Positions 1-8,572 of a stretch of DNA of 64,000 nucleotides are shown piece after piece; within the stretch, counting starts at the first letter, position 1, and the number at the start of each line of letters is the position of its first letter. The translations under genes were made by a program, and so were the position numbers. This DNA is from CAVPGP01 sp963704025 (GTDB lineage: Bacteria; Actinomycetota; Thermoleophilia; Gaiellales; Gaiellaceae), in the NCBI GenBank assembly GCA_963704025.1, contig CAVPGP010000003.1, positions 620,001 through 684,000 of the forward strand, read 5' to 3'. The notes below the pieces were generated by a model. The model worked only from the letters and a program-made list of their open reading frames with translations, searched no databases and was not told the origin of the DNA.

Positions 1-136
1 CTCCCACGCGATCAGTGCGCAGGCTGATCCATCTCTGCGCGTTTCTGCCTAGACGGACTCGACCGAGGATGGCCGCACTGCTTGGGCACGAACTTGGCAG
101 TCGCTCGGCAAGGCGTAGGGTGCCAACGGGAGGCAT

Positions 137-450
137 ATGGCAGGGACGCGGCGCCTCAAGTGCTCGCTCGGCTTGCATCGGTGGACAACTGACCGCGGCC
201 CGATCGTCACGTGCCTCCGATGTGAAAAGCAGCGCCCCGTCGGCAAGACGATCCGCTGCCGACTACGAATGCACCACTGGATCGTCGTGAACCAGCAAGG
301 AGACGCGCCGCATCGGAATGCTTGTTCTGTCGCGCCTATGGCGGCGCGCCGACGCATGACCCCGACCCGCGCTTCTGCTGGCGGGTAGGAGCGCGGGTTC
401 CGCCGAGCCGCTCTCCTCACGTGCCTGCGGAACCGCGCAGGCAAGTCTGA
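137..450 (+). pseudogene. tandem mini zinc-ribbon protein, frameshifted
   Basis: A good Shine-Dalgarno (GGGAGG at 128-133) precedes the ATG at 137. The first half reads CSLGLHRW followed by CLRC, then a second CRLRMHHW. The uninterrupted frame ends at 388, but after about position 300 the expected second pair appears in another frame as ECLFCRAYG (from 316), which stays open to a TGA at 448-450. Read through a one-base shift near 300-310, the product has two repeats of a C-x-L-x-x-H-x-W ... C-x-x-C unit, a probable pair of metal-binding knuckles. The frame jump is inferred from the repeat symmetry. Function is unknown. It could be a young pseudogene or a sequencing indel. Confidence 0.5.
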
Positions 451-490
451 CCTCACGCAACCTGCACGGCGGCTAGCCGAACTCGCGCTC

Positions 491-547
491 GGCGCACTGG
501 GGCAGTAGAACGCGATCCGCGGTTCCGGTTCGACTCCGGTAGGCGCC
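491..547 (+). other. tRNA-like remnant lacking an anticodon loop
   Basis: The block starts GGCGC and ends GCGCC, which pair as an acceptor-like stem. Inside are a D-arm-like stretch (GGGGCAGTAGAACGC) and a T-arm-like hairpin (CCGG, loop TTCGACT, CCGG). Between them only about 10 bases remain, so there is no anticodon loop and it cannot be a working tRNA. It looks like a deleted tRNA or the scar of an integration site. The rest of 451-596 shows no gene. Confidence 0.25.
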
Positions 548-596
548 TTCGCTGGGAAGCTGGTCGAATCCCGCTCGGGTAGAGCGCGGCGGCTGG

Positions 597-794
597 TCAG
601 TCCGAGGCTAACTCCTTCATCGCGTGGAGGAACGAGCGATAGAGCGAAATCTGCTCCTGGACGACGCGGATCTCGACGGCACTCATCATGCGCTGCGTGA
701 CGGGCCCGGAGCGGCCGTGTCGCTGCGCGGTCGCGACGGTCGTTGCGGCGAGGAGTGAGAGCGCGACCCAGGCGACGGCGAACAGCCTGAGCAT
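597..794 (-). CDS. small exported protein, 65 aa
   Basis: Residues 1-23 form a signal-peptide-like segment (MLRLFAVAWVALSLL followed by alanines and threonines) with a possible cut after ATA or ATAQ. The rest is a short charged, probably helical tail. The ATG at 794 overlaps the TGA of the upstream reading frame as TGATG, and a GAGG lies a few bases upstream, so translation is probably coupled to the gene now disrupted by the insertion sequence. No family is recognised. With its upstream partner broken it may no longer be expressed. Confidence 0.45.
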   Translation of the reverse strand: MLRLFAVAWVALSLLAATTVATAQRHGRSGPVTQRMMSAVEIRVVQEQISLYRSFLHAMKELASD

Positions 795-985
795 CAATCC
801 TCGCTGACCTGCCAGCGGCCGACGTGCTCGAGACGATGGATGGTGGAGACAGGCTCCATGGGCTGATTGTCCGCAGCACAGGGAGGTCGCGCGACTGGCC
901 AAAAGGGAAGACCGAGTCCAGGCGTGGTCCAGCTGGCCGACCCCGCAAGAGGTCGAGTGTCCGGGTAGGCGCAATCTCCTTCTCG

Positions 986-1012
986 AGTCAAGTCCCAGGA
1001 CGTGGTGTAACT
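986..1012. repeat. IS left terminal inverted repeat
   Basis: It begins AGTCAAGTCCCAGGACG and ends GTGGTGTAACT. It matches the reverse complement of 2346-2372 at about 22 of 27 positions. Confidence 0.85.
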
Positions 1013-1034
1013 CGCCGGCACGATTCTCGGCTGC

Positions 1035-2255
1035 TCAGGCCGGGGTGAGCTCGCGAGCCTCCTCTCTGTTGTTGTCTTGTTCGATGACTGCCTCCAGCGA
1101 GTGGTTGCTGAGGTAGCGGCGCCCGACGAGCCACTCGTCGTTTTGCTCGATCACGATGCTCGCGGCAAGGCGGATCAGTGAGCGGTCGTTGGGGAAGATG
1201 CCGACGACGTCGGTGCGGCGGCCGATCTCGCGGTTGACGCGCTCGAGCGGGTTGGTGGAGCGGAGCTTCGGCCAGTGGTCGGCCGGGAAGGCGTAGAAGG
1301 CGAGCAGGTCCTCCTCGGCCTCCTCGAGGAGCGCCGCCACCTTCGGAAGCGGCTTTCCCAACCGCTCGAGCGCATCGCCGACGAGCTCGCGGGCGGCTTC
1401 GCCGGAGTCGGCGTTGAAGAGCGGGCGCAGGAGCGCGGCGAGCATCGGCTGCTGCTCGCGGCGGGCGTGTCCAAGTGCCTCGCGCAGGAAGTGGACGCTG
1501 CAGCGCTGCCAGGGGCAGCCGAGCACCTGGGCGATCGCCTTCTTCAAGCCGGCGTGGGCGTCGGAGACGACGAGCTGGACTCCGCTCAGGCCGCGCTCGA
1601 CCAGCGAGCGCAGGAACGCTCGCCAGAAGGCCTCCGTCTCCGCCTCGCCGACGTCGAGGGCGATCACCTCCCGGTAGCCGGACTCGTGCACCCCGTAGGC
1701 GAGCACGAGGCACTTGCGAACGACGCGGCCGCCGTCGCGCACCTTCTCCACCTTGGCGTCCAGCCACAGGTACGGGTAGCGGCCCTCGAGCGGGCGGCCT
1801 CGGAAGGCCTCCACTTGCTCGTCGAGGCCCTGGCAGATGCGGGAGACCTCGCTCTTCGAGATCCGCAGCCCGAGCGACTCGACCACCTGGTCGACCTTGC
1901 GGGTGGAGACGCCGGCCACGTAGGCCTCCTGCACGACGGAGACGAGCGCCTGCTCGCTTCGCCGCCGCGGCTCCAAGAAGCTGGGGAAGTAGCTGCCGCG
2001 GCGCAGCTTCGGGATCGCCAGCTCAATCTCGCCGGCGCGCGTCGCCCACGGCCGCGACCGATAGCCGTTGCGGTGCGCCAGCCGCTCCGGATTGCGCTCC
2101 CCATGCTCGGCGCCGATCAACTCCGACACCTCAGCCTCCATCAACTGCTGCACGACCCACATCAGCGACTCGCGCAGGAAGTCGACGCCCTCCTCCTCGC
2201 CCTCCAGCAGGTAGCTGACGACCTGCTCGGTCGTCATCCTCTTCGTCTCGGCCAT
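1035..2255 (-). CDS. IS256-family (mutator-type) transposase, 406 aa
   Basis: This is the DDE transposase that moves the surrounding element. The catalytic carboxylates fit YLWLDAKVEK (first Asp), LVVSDAHAGLKKA (second Asp) and STNPLERVNREI (Glu). Full-length members of the family are about 400 aa, so the gene is intact. The ATG at 2255 (MAETKRMTTEQ) is preferred over an in-frame ATG 54 bases upstream because a GAGGAG lies about 8 bases before it. Family assignment is firm from motifs; activity is not shown. Confidence 0.93.
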   Translation of the reverse strand: MAETKRMTTEQVVSYLLEGEEEGVDFLRESLMWVVQQLMEAEVSELIGAEHGERNPERLAHRNGYRSRPWATRAGEIELAIPKLRRGSYFPSFLEPRRRSEQALVSVVQEAYVAGVSTRKVDQVVESLGLRISKSEVSRICQGLDEQVEAFRGRPLEGRYPYLWLDAKVEKVRDGGRVVRKCLVLAYGVHESGYREVIALDVGEAETEAFWRAFLRSLVERGLSGVQLVVSDAHAGLKKAIAQVLGCPWQRCSVHFLREALGHARREQQPMLAALLRPLFNADSGEAARELVGDALERLGKPLPKVAALLEEAEEDLLAFYAFPADHWPKLRSTNPLERVNREIGRRTDVVGIFPNDRSLIRLAASIVIEQNDEWLVGRRYLSNHSLEAVIEQDNNREEARELTPA

Positions 2256-2345
2256 CGTGGTGACTCCTCTCGTCGTCGTCCTGGAAGACCCGACGAGTCT
2301 GAGCGCCACGGTGGCCGGACTACGCTCCGGCTCCGTCCGACGCCC

Positions 2346-2372
2346 AGTTACACCACGCTATGGGACGTGACC
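2346..2372. repeat. IS right terminal inverted repeat
   Basis: Contains AGTTACACCACG and GGGACGTGACC, the partner of 986-1012. The outside base is followed directly by the second copy of the CCTTCTCG duplication. Confidence 0.85.
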
Positions 2373-2558
2373 CCTTCTCGGTCAGATTCGGCGAACCGCC
2401 GGTGACCTCGATCTCGGAGCGCAGTTGCTCTTTCATAGCGGTTGCGGTGAAGTTCCGCAGGAAGTGCCTGATGCGACTCAACTCCTCCTCGGTCGGGGTC
2501 GGCGGCGCTCGGGGACACTCGCGCAAGCCGGCCCTGGGGGGTGTGTTCCGCACAGCTT

Positions 2559-3101
2559 CTACCCGGGCAGCCAGCCCTCGCGGTAGCGGGTCGGCAGCCG
2601 GGGCGGAACCCGCGCGTATGCCTCCTCCGCGTCGGTCGTCTCCTGCTCGACGCCGACGCCGTGGCGGAGCGCGACCTCGTCCACGGTATAGCCGCCCCAG
2701 TCGGCCGCGGTCTGGTGCTCACGAGCGCCGACCGCGAGCACCGCGCAGGGGCCGTCCCCGGCGCCGACGATGATGTGCTTCGTCCCGGCGGGGCAGTGAA
2801 CGAAGTCCCACCTGCGCAGCGGCCGCTCTTCGCCCTCGACGAGCAGCAGCGCCTCGCCCGAGAGAACCAGGAAGTCCTCCTGGTCGGCCTCCCAGTGGTA
2901 CATCCCCATCGGCTCGCCCGGCGCGAGCACGAAGAGATTGATCCCCACCTGCGGGAAGTCCGTCTTGCCCTCGAAGGAGAGACGCGCCCCGCGCCCTTCG
3001 CCGTGAACCCAGCGGGCCGCCCGCGCGCTGAGGACGAACCACCCTTCCCCGACGGGAACGAGGCCGGTCTCGGTCGGCTCCGGCTTGGACTCGGAAACCA
3101 C
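2559..3101 (-). CDS. cupin-domain protein, about 180 aa
   Basis: A single small beta-barrel of the cupin superfamily occupies roughly residues 50-140. Motif 1 is seen as MYHWEADQEDFLVLSG and motif 2 as WDFVHCPAGTKH, giving His and Glu ligands for a metal. The N-terminal part (GEGWFVLSARAARW) resembles stand-alone cupins that bind sugars or small acids. The GTG at 3101 is chosen because it starts just before the conserved region. The frame runs further upstream but into the divergent permease gene. No substrate can be assigned. Confidence 0.75.
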   Translation of the reverse strand: MVSESKPEPTETGLVPVGEGWFVLSARAARWVHGEGRGARLSFEGKTDFPQVGINLFVLAPGEPMGMYHWEADQEDFLVLSGEALLLVEGEERPLRRWDFVHCPAGTKHIIVGAGDGPCAVLAVGAREHQTAADWGGYTVDEVALRHGVGVEQETTDAEEAYARVPPRLPTRYREGWLPG

Positions 3102-3195
3102 GCCGGCAGTATGCCGCGCGCCCCCCTCACATGGCGAGGCGGGAGGCGGGTTCGGCGGACCGGTGCCGACCGCCCCGCGCCGTACAGTCCGGCGG

Positions 3196-4275
3196 ATGAA
3201 GCCGCGTAGACCATGGCGCGTCGAGATCGTCCTCCCGCTGAGCACGGTGCTGCTCGTCGCCGCCGTCGTCGCCGTGGCGGCCGCGGTACGGGAGATCGGC
3301 GACACGTTCCTGATCGTCTTCATCGGGATCTTCCTGGCGCTCGTCTTCGAGTACCCGGTGCGCCTCTTGATGGCGAAGACGCGGATGTCGCGCGGGCTTG
3401 CAGCGACCGTGACGGTCATCGGCACGGCGCTGGCGGTGACGGCGCTCGCCTTGCTGCTGCTCGTTCCGTTCGTGGGCAGCGTGCGGGACTTCCTTCAGGC
3501 GCTGCCGACCACGGTGGAGAATCTGCGCAGCTCCAGTGAGCTGTCCTGGCTCGGAGATAGCGGCGCGGCCGAGAACGTGCAAGCCGGGGCCGGAGACGTC
3601 TCGGCGTCGGTGCCGGACGCGATCTCCTCGGTGCTCGGCATCGCGGGCGACTTCTTCCACGTCTTCCTCGTCAGCTTCACGATCATCTTCATCTGCCTCT
3701 TCCTGCTGAGCGACGTCGTGAACCTGAAGCGAGCGCTCGCGAGCGTGTTGATGCCCGGCGACGATGAGCGCTGGCTGGCGGTCTGGGAGCGCGTGACCAT
3801 CGCGATCTCGCGCTGGGCGATCGGCGTCGTCGTCATCGCGACGATCGCAGGCACGGTGCAGGGCGTCACCGCCTGGTTGCTCGGCTCCAGCTACGCCGTC
3901 GCGCTGGGGGTGATCGCCGGTCTGCTCGACACGATCCCCAACATCGGCGCGACCATCGCCGGTTTCATCCTCGTCCCGGCGCTCTGGGCCGAGGAGGGGC
4001 TGACGGCGGCAATCATCATGCTCGTCGTGCTGCTCGTCTACCAGCAGGTCGAGAACAACATCCTCACGCCGAAGATCCAGGGCAAGGCCGTCAACCTGTC
4101 CGGGTTCTTCATCATCGTCGCGGTGACGCTCTTCGGAGCCCTGCTCGGCGTCCTCGGCGCGCTCACCGCAGTTCCGCTCGCGGCGACGATCCAGATCTTC
4201 GTCCAGGAGCTGACGAAGGCGCGCCGCGAGCGGGTCGCGGCCGCGCACGCTGCGCTCGAGTCTCCCTCGACGTAA
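3196..4275 (+). CDS. AI-2E family transporter (PerM/YdiK-like permease), 359 aa
   Basis: An integral membrane protein with about seven to eight hydrophobic helices. Two lie at the N-terminus (IVLPLSTVLLVAAVVAVAAA and the next segment), followed by a soluble stretch around residues 110-170 and a C-terminal helical bundle. The family signature region is present as GLLDTIPNIGA and YQQVENNILTPKIQGK. Members export autoinducer-2 or exchange ions; the substrate here is unknown. The ATG at 3196 (MKPRRPW) is chosen over upstream in-frame starts that would lack a membrane-topology rationale. Transcribed divergently from the cupin gene. Confidence 0.88.
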   Translation: MKPRRPWRVEIVLPLSTVLLVAAVVAVAAAVREIGDTFLIVFIGIFLALVFEYPVRLLMAKTRMSRGLAATVTVIGTALAVTALALLLLVPFVGSVRDFLQALPTTVENLRSSSELSWLGDSGAAENVQAGAGDVSASVPDAISSVLGIAGDFFHVFLVSFTIIFICLFLLSDVVNLKRALASVLMPGDDERWLAVWERVTIAISRWAIGVVVIATIAGTVQGVTAWLLGSSYAVALGVIAGLLDTIPNIGATIAGFILVPALWAEEGLTAAIIMLVVLLVYQQVENNILTPKIQGKAVNLSGFFIIVAVTLFGALLGVLGALTAVPLAATIQIFVQELTKARRERVAAAHAALESPST

Positions 4276-4458
4276 ATGGCCTACACCTCGAACCGGATGT
4301 GGTGCTCGTCATGGCCGGGGCGATGCCTCCTGGCGCCCGATCATCGTGCGTACGGAGGCTTGTTTCATCCTCCACCTATGCGGTAGCGTCGGCCAATCCA
4401 CGCAACAGATAGCACTAACGCGCGGCGGTCTGCGGCATGACGCGAGGAGGGCTGAGCA

Positions 4459-6180
4459 GTGAGGAGAGGACTCAGGCAGCACGTGAACGCACGGGTGCTG
4501 GCCGTCGTAATCGTCGCCGTCGGGCTGCTGGCGCTGCCGGCCGCCGGCGCCGCACCCGACCGGGACGAGATTCCAGCAGGTCTGCTGGCCAGGCTCTCGC
4601 AGGCCGTTCAGGTGCACTACTACGCGGGCCATCCGGCTGCCGCGCCGCCCCCGATGCAGTCGAGCCTCGCCGGATTGCACAAACACGGCAAGAGCCACGC
4701 GCGCGGGGCGAAGCGGTCGCTGCCGTCGTTCAACGCTGACGACACTGGCCTGCCGCAGAACGAGGAGTCCGTGAGCGCCTGCCACACGAACACGAGGTAC
4801 GTGCTCGGTGGGACGAACGACTACCGCGGCTTCCTCGACCCGGTCGGGAACTCGACCGGCTGGCATTTCTCGACCGACGGCGGGAAGAGCCTCGCAACCG
4901 AGGGTCTGCTGCCCGAGCTCTCGATCGACGGCACGGTCGTTCCGTCGGGGGGCGATCCCGTCGACGTCGCAGGATCGGGCTGCACGTTCTACGCCGCCAA
5001 CCTGAACTACACGCTCGGGTCCGACTTCTTGACGGAGCCGAACGGCATCGGCGTCTACCGATCCGATACCGCCACGCTGGCCACGTGCGACCCCGGAAAC
5101 CAGGCCTCATGCTGGCCGACGCGGAAGATCGTCGCGGCGTCCCCGAACGTCCACGGACAGCCGAATCCGCCCAGCCCGGCTCATCCGTCCCACTTCTACG
5201 ACAAGCCGTGGTTCGACGTCGGTGTGAGCGGAGCGGCGGGCGAGGTGGTCTGGGTCGTCTTCAGCGACTTTCTCCAGACCGGACCAGGCACGGACACGCT
5301 CGACTACACGGCGCAGGTGAAGGCAGTTCGCTGCAATGCGGCGCTGACCAGCTGCACGACGCCTCAGGCGCTGTCGGGGAGCGACGACGACATCCAGTTC
5401 GGCGACGTCACCATCGGCCCCGACGGCCGCACGTACGTCACGTGGGCGCAGATCATCGGCGAGCTGCCCGGCTCCGGCGGCACGGCGAGCCAGCCGCAGA
5501 CGTTTGTGATCAAGTCCCGTGTCGCGCCCGCCGGCTCGACCGCGTTCGGGCCGACCCACGTCGTGGCGACGGTCGATCTGGCGATCCCGTTCGGCGGGAC
5601 GCTCCAGGCGAACAGCTTCCGTGTGGCGACCTACCCGAAGAATGCCGTCGCGCAGCTCGGCGGCGGCAGCGGTGGGAAGGGCGGCTCGGGCGCGACGCGA
5701 TTCTTCGTCACGTGGGAGCAGTGCACTGCCCGGGTGCTCGACACGATCTGCGAGGAGCCGAGCGTCCTGCTCAGCTACTCGGACGACCTCGGGGCGACCT
5801 GGTCCGATCCGCTGACGCTCTCGCAGGGCGGGGTCAACTACTTCCCGACGATCTCTGCCGACCCGACGAGCGGCCGGGTCGCGGTGGCGTGGTTCACGAA
5901 CCGCTACGACACGTTCGACAACCGGCAGGACATCGAGCTGCTGTCATTCGACGCCGATCGGCCCAGCACGAAGCACGTGCAGCGGCTGACGTCGGTGTCG
6001 AACGATCCCGACGCCGACCCGCTCTTCCTCGGCTCGTTCATCGGCGACTACATCGAGGTGTTCGCCTACGACCGCACGGCATGGGTGCACTTCAACGCGA
6101 ACTACCGGGACGTGCCGCTGCTGTTCGAGGGCGTACCCGTGAACCAGGAGGACAACTTCCTGATCCGTACGGGGCTCTAG
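4459..6180 (+). CDS. secreted sialidase-like beta-propeller protein, 573 aa
   Basis: A signal peptide is evident at residues about 1-31 (VLAVVIVAVGLLALPAAGAA). The mature part has repeated blade-like motifs of the BNR/sialidase fold, such as GWHFSTDGGKS, VLLSYSDDLGATWSDP and the aromatic motif AVAWFTNRYD. Such proteins bind or hydrolyse glycans outside the cell. I do not see the full set of sialidase catalytic arginines, so a binding or structural role is as likely as an enzyme. The GTG at 4459 has a strong AGGAGGG eight bases upstream. A GC-rich terminator follows. Confidence 0.75.
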   Translation: MRRGLRQHVNARVLAVVIVAVGLLALPAAGAAPDRDEIPAGLLARLSQAVQVHYYAGHPAAAPPPMQSSLAGLHKHGKSHARGAKRSLPSFNADDTGLPQNEESVSACHTNTRYVLGGTNDYRGFLDPVGNSTGWHFSTDGGKSLATEGLLPELSIDGTVVPSGGDPVDVAGSGCTFYAANLNYTLGSDFLTEPNGIGVYRSDTATLATCDPGNQASCWPTRKIVAASPNVHGQPNPPSPAHPSHFYDKPWFDVGVSGAAGEVVWVVFSDFLQTGPGTDTLDYTAQVKAVRCNAALTSCTTPQALSGSDDDIQFGDVTIGPDGRTYVTWAQIIGELPGSGGTASQPQTFVIKSRVAPAGSTAFGPTHVVATVDLAIPFGGTLQANSFRVATYPKNAVAQLGGGSGGKGGSGATRFFVTWEQCTARVLDTICEEPSVLLSYSDDLGATWSDPLTLSQGGVNYFPTISADPTSGRVAVAWFTNRYDTFDNRQDIELLSFDADRPSTKHVQRLTSVSNDPDADPLFLGSFIGDYIEVFAYDRTAWVHFNANYRDVPLLFEGVPVNQEDNFLIRTGL

Positions 6181-6191
6181 GAGAGGTCATC

Positions 6192-6227
6192 GCCGGCCGC
6201 GCGCCCCGACCCGGGCGCGCGGCCGGC
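6192..6227. terminator. bidirectional hairpin terminator
   Basis: A perfect 15-bp GC stem (GCCGGCCGCGCGCCC with its complement) and a 6-base loop lie between two convergent genes. The right arm touches the stop codon of the minus-strand gene. There is no T-run, as is common in GC-rich genomes. Confidence 0.75.
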
Positions 6228-6595
6228 TACTGCCGCAGCAAGACCAGCGTGTAGGCGTGCGGCCGCACGGCAACGCGACGCCCGCCCGTGCCGACGTCGT
6301 TCGCCGTGCGAACGAGCCGGACGAGATACGTCCCCGGCCGCAGCGCGAGGTGGAAGCGAGCGTCGCGGATCCGCGTGGTGACGAGGACCGCGCGGTCGTC
6401 TCCTCGTGCGACCTGCACAAACGGATGCATCGCAGAAGGCCGACACGGCCGCGGCTTCCCGCATGCGGCGCGGGTGACGACCCCCGAGATCCCGGAGTCG
6501 ACCCCGCCGGCCATGGCACCTTCGACGACAGCCCACGACGAGAGCAGAAGGGTCGACGCGGTGAGAACGACGCGGTATCTGATGTTGCTCGTCAT
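6227..6595 (-). CDS. secreted small beta-sandwich protein, 122 aa
   Basis: The N-terminus has a signal-like hydrophobic stretch (RVVLTASTLLLSSWAVVEG). The mature part fits a carboxypeptidase-regulatory or transthyretin-like beta-sandwich: GISGVVTRAACG as the first strand, then FHLALRPGTYLVRLV, the typical F-x-x-x-LxPGxY motif. Two cysteines (ACGKPRPC) may pair. The ATG at 6595 is chosen because it sits just before the hydrophobic segment. Function unknown; probably extracytoplasmic. It lies next to a membrane-anchored propeller protein in the same orientation. Confidence 0.6.
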   Translation of the reverse strand: MTSNIRYRVVLTASTLLLSSWAVVEGAMAGGVDSGISGVVTRAACGKPRPCRPSAMHPFVQVARGDDRAVLVTTRIRDARFHLALRPGTYLVRLVRTANDVGTGGRRVAVRPHAYTLVLLRQ

Positions 6596-6642
6596 CCGGA
6601 GCTGAGGCGAAAGGCTCGACGCCTCCCGAATCCCATCGAAGG

Positions 6643-7560
6643 CTACTTCGTTCGACGGGATGCGACGAACGCGGCGACGAGCACAAGCCCGAGCACCGGC
6701 ACCGCCCACACCGCCGCCGAGGTTGCCTGCTCCGCCGTCGGCACGCTCGCCTCGAAGGTCCTCAGGTCGATCACCGCCGGCGTGACCGCCTTCCGCCCGA
6801 CGGCGAGGGTCGTGCCGTCCGCGTTCAGCGTGAGACGGAGGCGCCAGAGGTCGACGCGTCCGGTCAGCATCGGCAGGTCGATGCAGCGCGCCGTGCGGCC
6901 CGCCGTGTCCAGGGCGTGGACGAACGGCTCGCCGCCCGCGCCGTCGTAGAGGGTGTACGCCCAGCGCCCGTCGCGGCTCGACGTGCGCGTGATCGGGGAG
7001 CCGCGCATCTTGTCGCCCGCCTCGTGCGGGTCGACGATCTCGCGCCGGTCGAGGCGGCCGGTCGTCGTGTCGAGCGCCCGGACCTCATAGCGGGACGGGT
7101 CGTTCGGCGACGTGTAGTGGACGAGGTAGGCCCAGCGTCCGCCGGAGGAGACGGCGTCGAAGCTGAAGTCGCCGCGGAGGGTGACGAGGCGAGTCACGCG
7201 CAGGTCCTTCGTGTCGAGGATCGCGAGGGGCGTCCGGGGGCGGGGGAACACGGTGCGCGGGCGGATCAGGACGAGCGTGCGGCCGTCGGCCGAGAGCCCG
7301 CCTGCGGAACCGTCGTACGCGACGGCAGGCACCGTGAAGCTGCCGCGCACGAGCCGGTGGCCGAGAACGCGGCCGTCCCGCGTCGCGATGCGCGCCACGA
7401 GCGTGTCGCCCCGCACGGGCAGCGTCACGTAGCGCGTGGGTCCTCGGGCGACGCCTTCGGAGCCCACGTCGACCCCGAGCACGGGGAGCCCGTCCGCCCG
7501 TGCCGCCGCGGCCGCGAGGCCCGCGAGCGCGATCCCGAGGAGCAGCGTCTTGCCTTTCAT
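6643..7560 (-). CDS. exported propeller-like protein with C-terminal membrane anchor, 305 aa
   Basis: A cleavable signal peptide (MKGKTLLLGIALAGLAAAAARA) leads into repeated beta-rich segments such as GGLSADGRTLVLIRP, SSGGRWAYLVHYTS and SRDGRWAYTLYDG, the rhythm of a WD40 or TolB-like propeller. A final transmembrane helix (VWAVPVLGLVLVAAFVA) with a positive tail anchors it, so the propeller should face outside. The ATG at 7560 has GGAGG five bases upstream. Function unknown. Confidence 0.65.
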   Translation of the reverse strand: MKGKTLLLGIALAGLAAAAARADGLPVLGVDVGSEGVARGPTRYVTLPVRGDTLVARIATRDGRVLGHRLVRGSFTVPAVAYDGSAGGLSADGRTLVLIRPRTVFPRPRTPLAILDTKDLRVTRLVTLRGDFSFDAVSSGGRWAYLVHYTSPNDPSRYEVRALDTTTGRLDRREIVDPHEAGDKMRGSPITRTSSRDGRWAYTLYDGAGGEPFVHALDTAGRTARCIDLPMLTGRVDLWRLRLTLNADGTTLAVGRKAVTPAVIDLRTFEASVPTAEQATSAAVWAVPVLGLVLVAAFVASRRTK

Positions 7561-7628
7561 CCCGTCCTCCGTCCGGTAGGTGGTCACCTCCGGTACGGCG
7601 AACGGCCGCCTCAGGGTCCCGAGCGCCT

Positions 7629-8207
7629 CTACTCTCGCGCGAAGAGCGTGCTCCCGAGGACGTAGAACAGCGCGAGCGCGGCGTAGATCGACACGGCGAC
7701 CCAGGGGCTGATCAGCGCCGAGAGCGTCGCAACCGCGTAGATCGGGATCCCCGGCCTGAAGGAGCGCGAGATGCCGCCGACGACCCGCGCGTCCGCATCC
7801 GGGCGCAGCAGCTTCCGGGCGGCGTAGAACCAGGTCGACACGAACCCGACGGAGATCAGGATCATCGTGATCCCGTAGGCGAGCGCGGCCGCCTCGGCGC
7901 CTTCGTGCTGCAGGTGCTCGGCCACGAGCCGCGTGGGGAACGGGAGAAACGCGACGCCCATCAGCAGCCCGATGTTCAGGAAGAGGAACGTCCGGTCGGC
8001 GCGGGCGACCTGGCTGAACATCGTGTGGTGGTTCACCCACATGATCCCGATCGTCAGGAAGCTGACCGCGTAGGCGGCGTAGGAGGGCCAGGCGTGGAGC
8101 AGCGAGCCCGAGAGCGGGTCGCCGTCCGCGCGCACGTCGAGGATCAGCAGCGTCGCCGCGATCGCGAAGACGCCGTCGGCAAACGTCTCGAGCCGGGCGA
8201 CGGACAC
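7629..8207 (-). CDS. TMEM175-family (DUF1211) potassium channel-like protein, 192 aa
   Basis: The hallmark of bacterial TMEM175 proteins, R-x-x-x-F-S/A-D-G-V-F-A-I-A-x-T-L, is seen as RLETFADGVFAIAATLL near residues 4-20. It is followed by about five more hydrophobic helices, including IMWVNHHTMF. Family members assemble as tetramers and conduct potassium. Length (about 190-210 aa) is normal. The GTG at 8207 places the motif close to the N-terminus, as in relatives; an upstream ATG at 8306 would add an arginine- and proline-rich tail. Confidence 0.85.
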   Translation of the reverse strand: MSVARLETFADGVFAIAATLLILDVRADGDPLSGSLLHAWPSYAAYAVSFLTIGIMWVNHHTMFSQVARADRTFLFLNIGLLMGVAFLPFPTRLVAEHLQHEGAEAAALAYGITMILISVGFVSTWFYAARKLLRPDADARVVGGISRSFRPGIPIYAVATLSALISPWVAVSIYAALALFYVLGSTLFARE

Positions 8208-8308
8208 GGTCCCGAGCGTAGGCGCCGGCCCGGACGTACGGATTTCCACACCGTCAGACGCCTGGCAGCCGCATCGTCCCGGCGGCGGCCGGGTGCGACG
8301 CTTCACTC

Positions 8309-8524
8309 ATGTTCGATCGCGATACCTGCCTTGCCTGTGGAGAGCCCATCGCCCACGTCCTCATGGCGTACGGCTCGCTGCGGTGTCACGACTGCCGTGA
8401 CTGTCGAGCCCAGCTCCGGTCCGAGGCAGCCGAGCAGGCGCGCTACCACGCCGAGGCGGGAGCACTCCTCCGGCTCCTGCCTCCTGCCCCTCCGCTCGAC
8501 CTCACGCTCGACCGCGCCGCCTAG
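8309..8524 (+). CDS. mini zinc-ribbon protein, 71 aa (paralogue of 8942-9106)
   Basis: The protein has a CLACG knuckle near residue 8, then GSLRCHDCRDCR, giving four or more cysteines and a histidine for one zinc site. The C-terminal half is hydrophobic and proline-rich (LLRLLPPAPPLDLTL). The core is nearly identical to the small gene 450 bases downstream, so the two are recent duplicates. No known domain name can be given. A strong hairpin terminator follows at 8549. Confidence 0.55.
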   Translation: MFDRDTCLACGEPIAHVLMAYGSLRCHDCRDCRAQLRSEAAEQARYHAEAGALLRLLPPAPPLDLTLDRAA

Positions 8525-8548
8525 AGGGCGCATCCTCCCCTGAGACGC

Positions 8549-8572
8549 CGGGGCCGCCGGGCGGCGGCCCCG
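8549..8572 (+). terminator. GC hairpin terminator
   Basis: A perfect 10-bp stem (CGGGGCCGCC / GGCGGCCCCG) with a four-base loop, 25 bases after the stop of the zinc-ribbon gene. Confidence 0.7.

Larger units (their letters stand above)
986..2372 (-). mobile_element. complete IS256-family insertion sequence
   Basis: The element is 1387 bp with one transposase gene. It is bounded by 27-bp imperfect inverted repeats and flanked by an exact 8-bp direct repeat CCTTCTCG (978-985 and 2373-2380), the duplication length typical of the IS256 family. Intact ends, target duplication and an uninterrupted transposase indicate recent and probably still competent transposition. Confidence 0.9.
794..2553 (-). 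pseudogene. reading frame split by the IS256-type insertion
   Basis: On the far side of the insertion (2381-2553) is a coding-like fragment containing PTEEELSRIRHFLRNF and MKEQLRSEIEV. On the near side (794-977) a frame ends HRLEHVGRWQVSED and stops at 794, overlapping the start of the small exported gene. Removing the insertion and one copy of the 8-bp duplication joins the two flanks, but the two coding-like frames differ by a base. Either an indel has also occurred or these are two separate small genes. No family is recognised. Confidence 0.3.
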
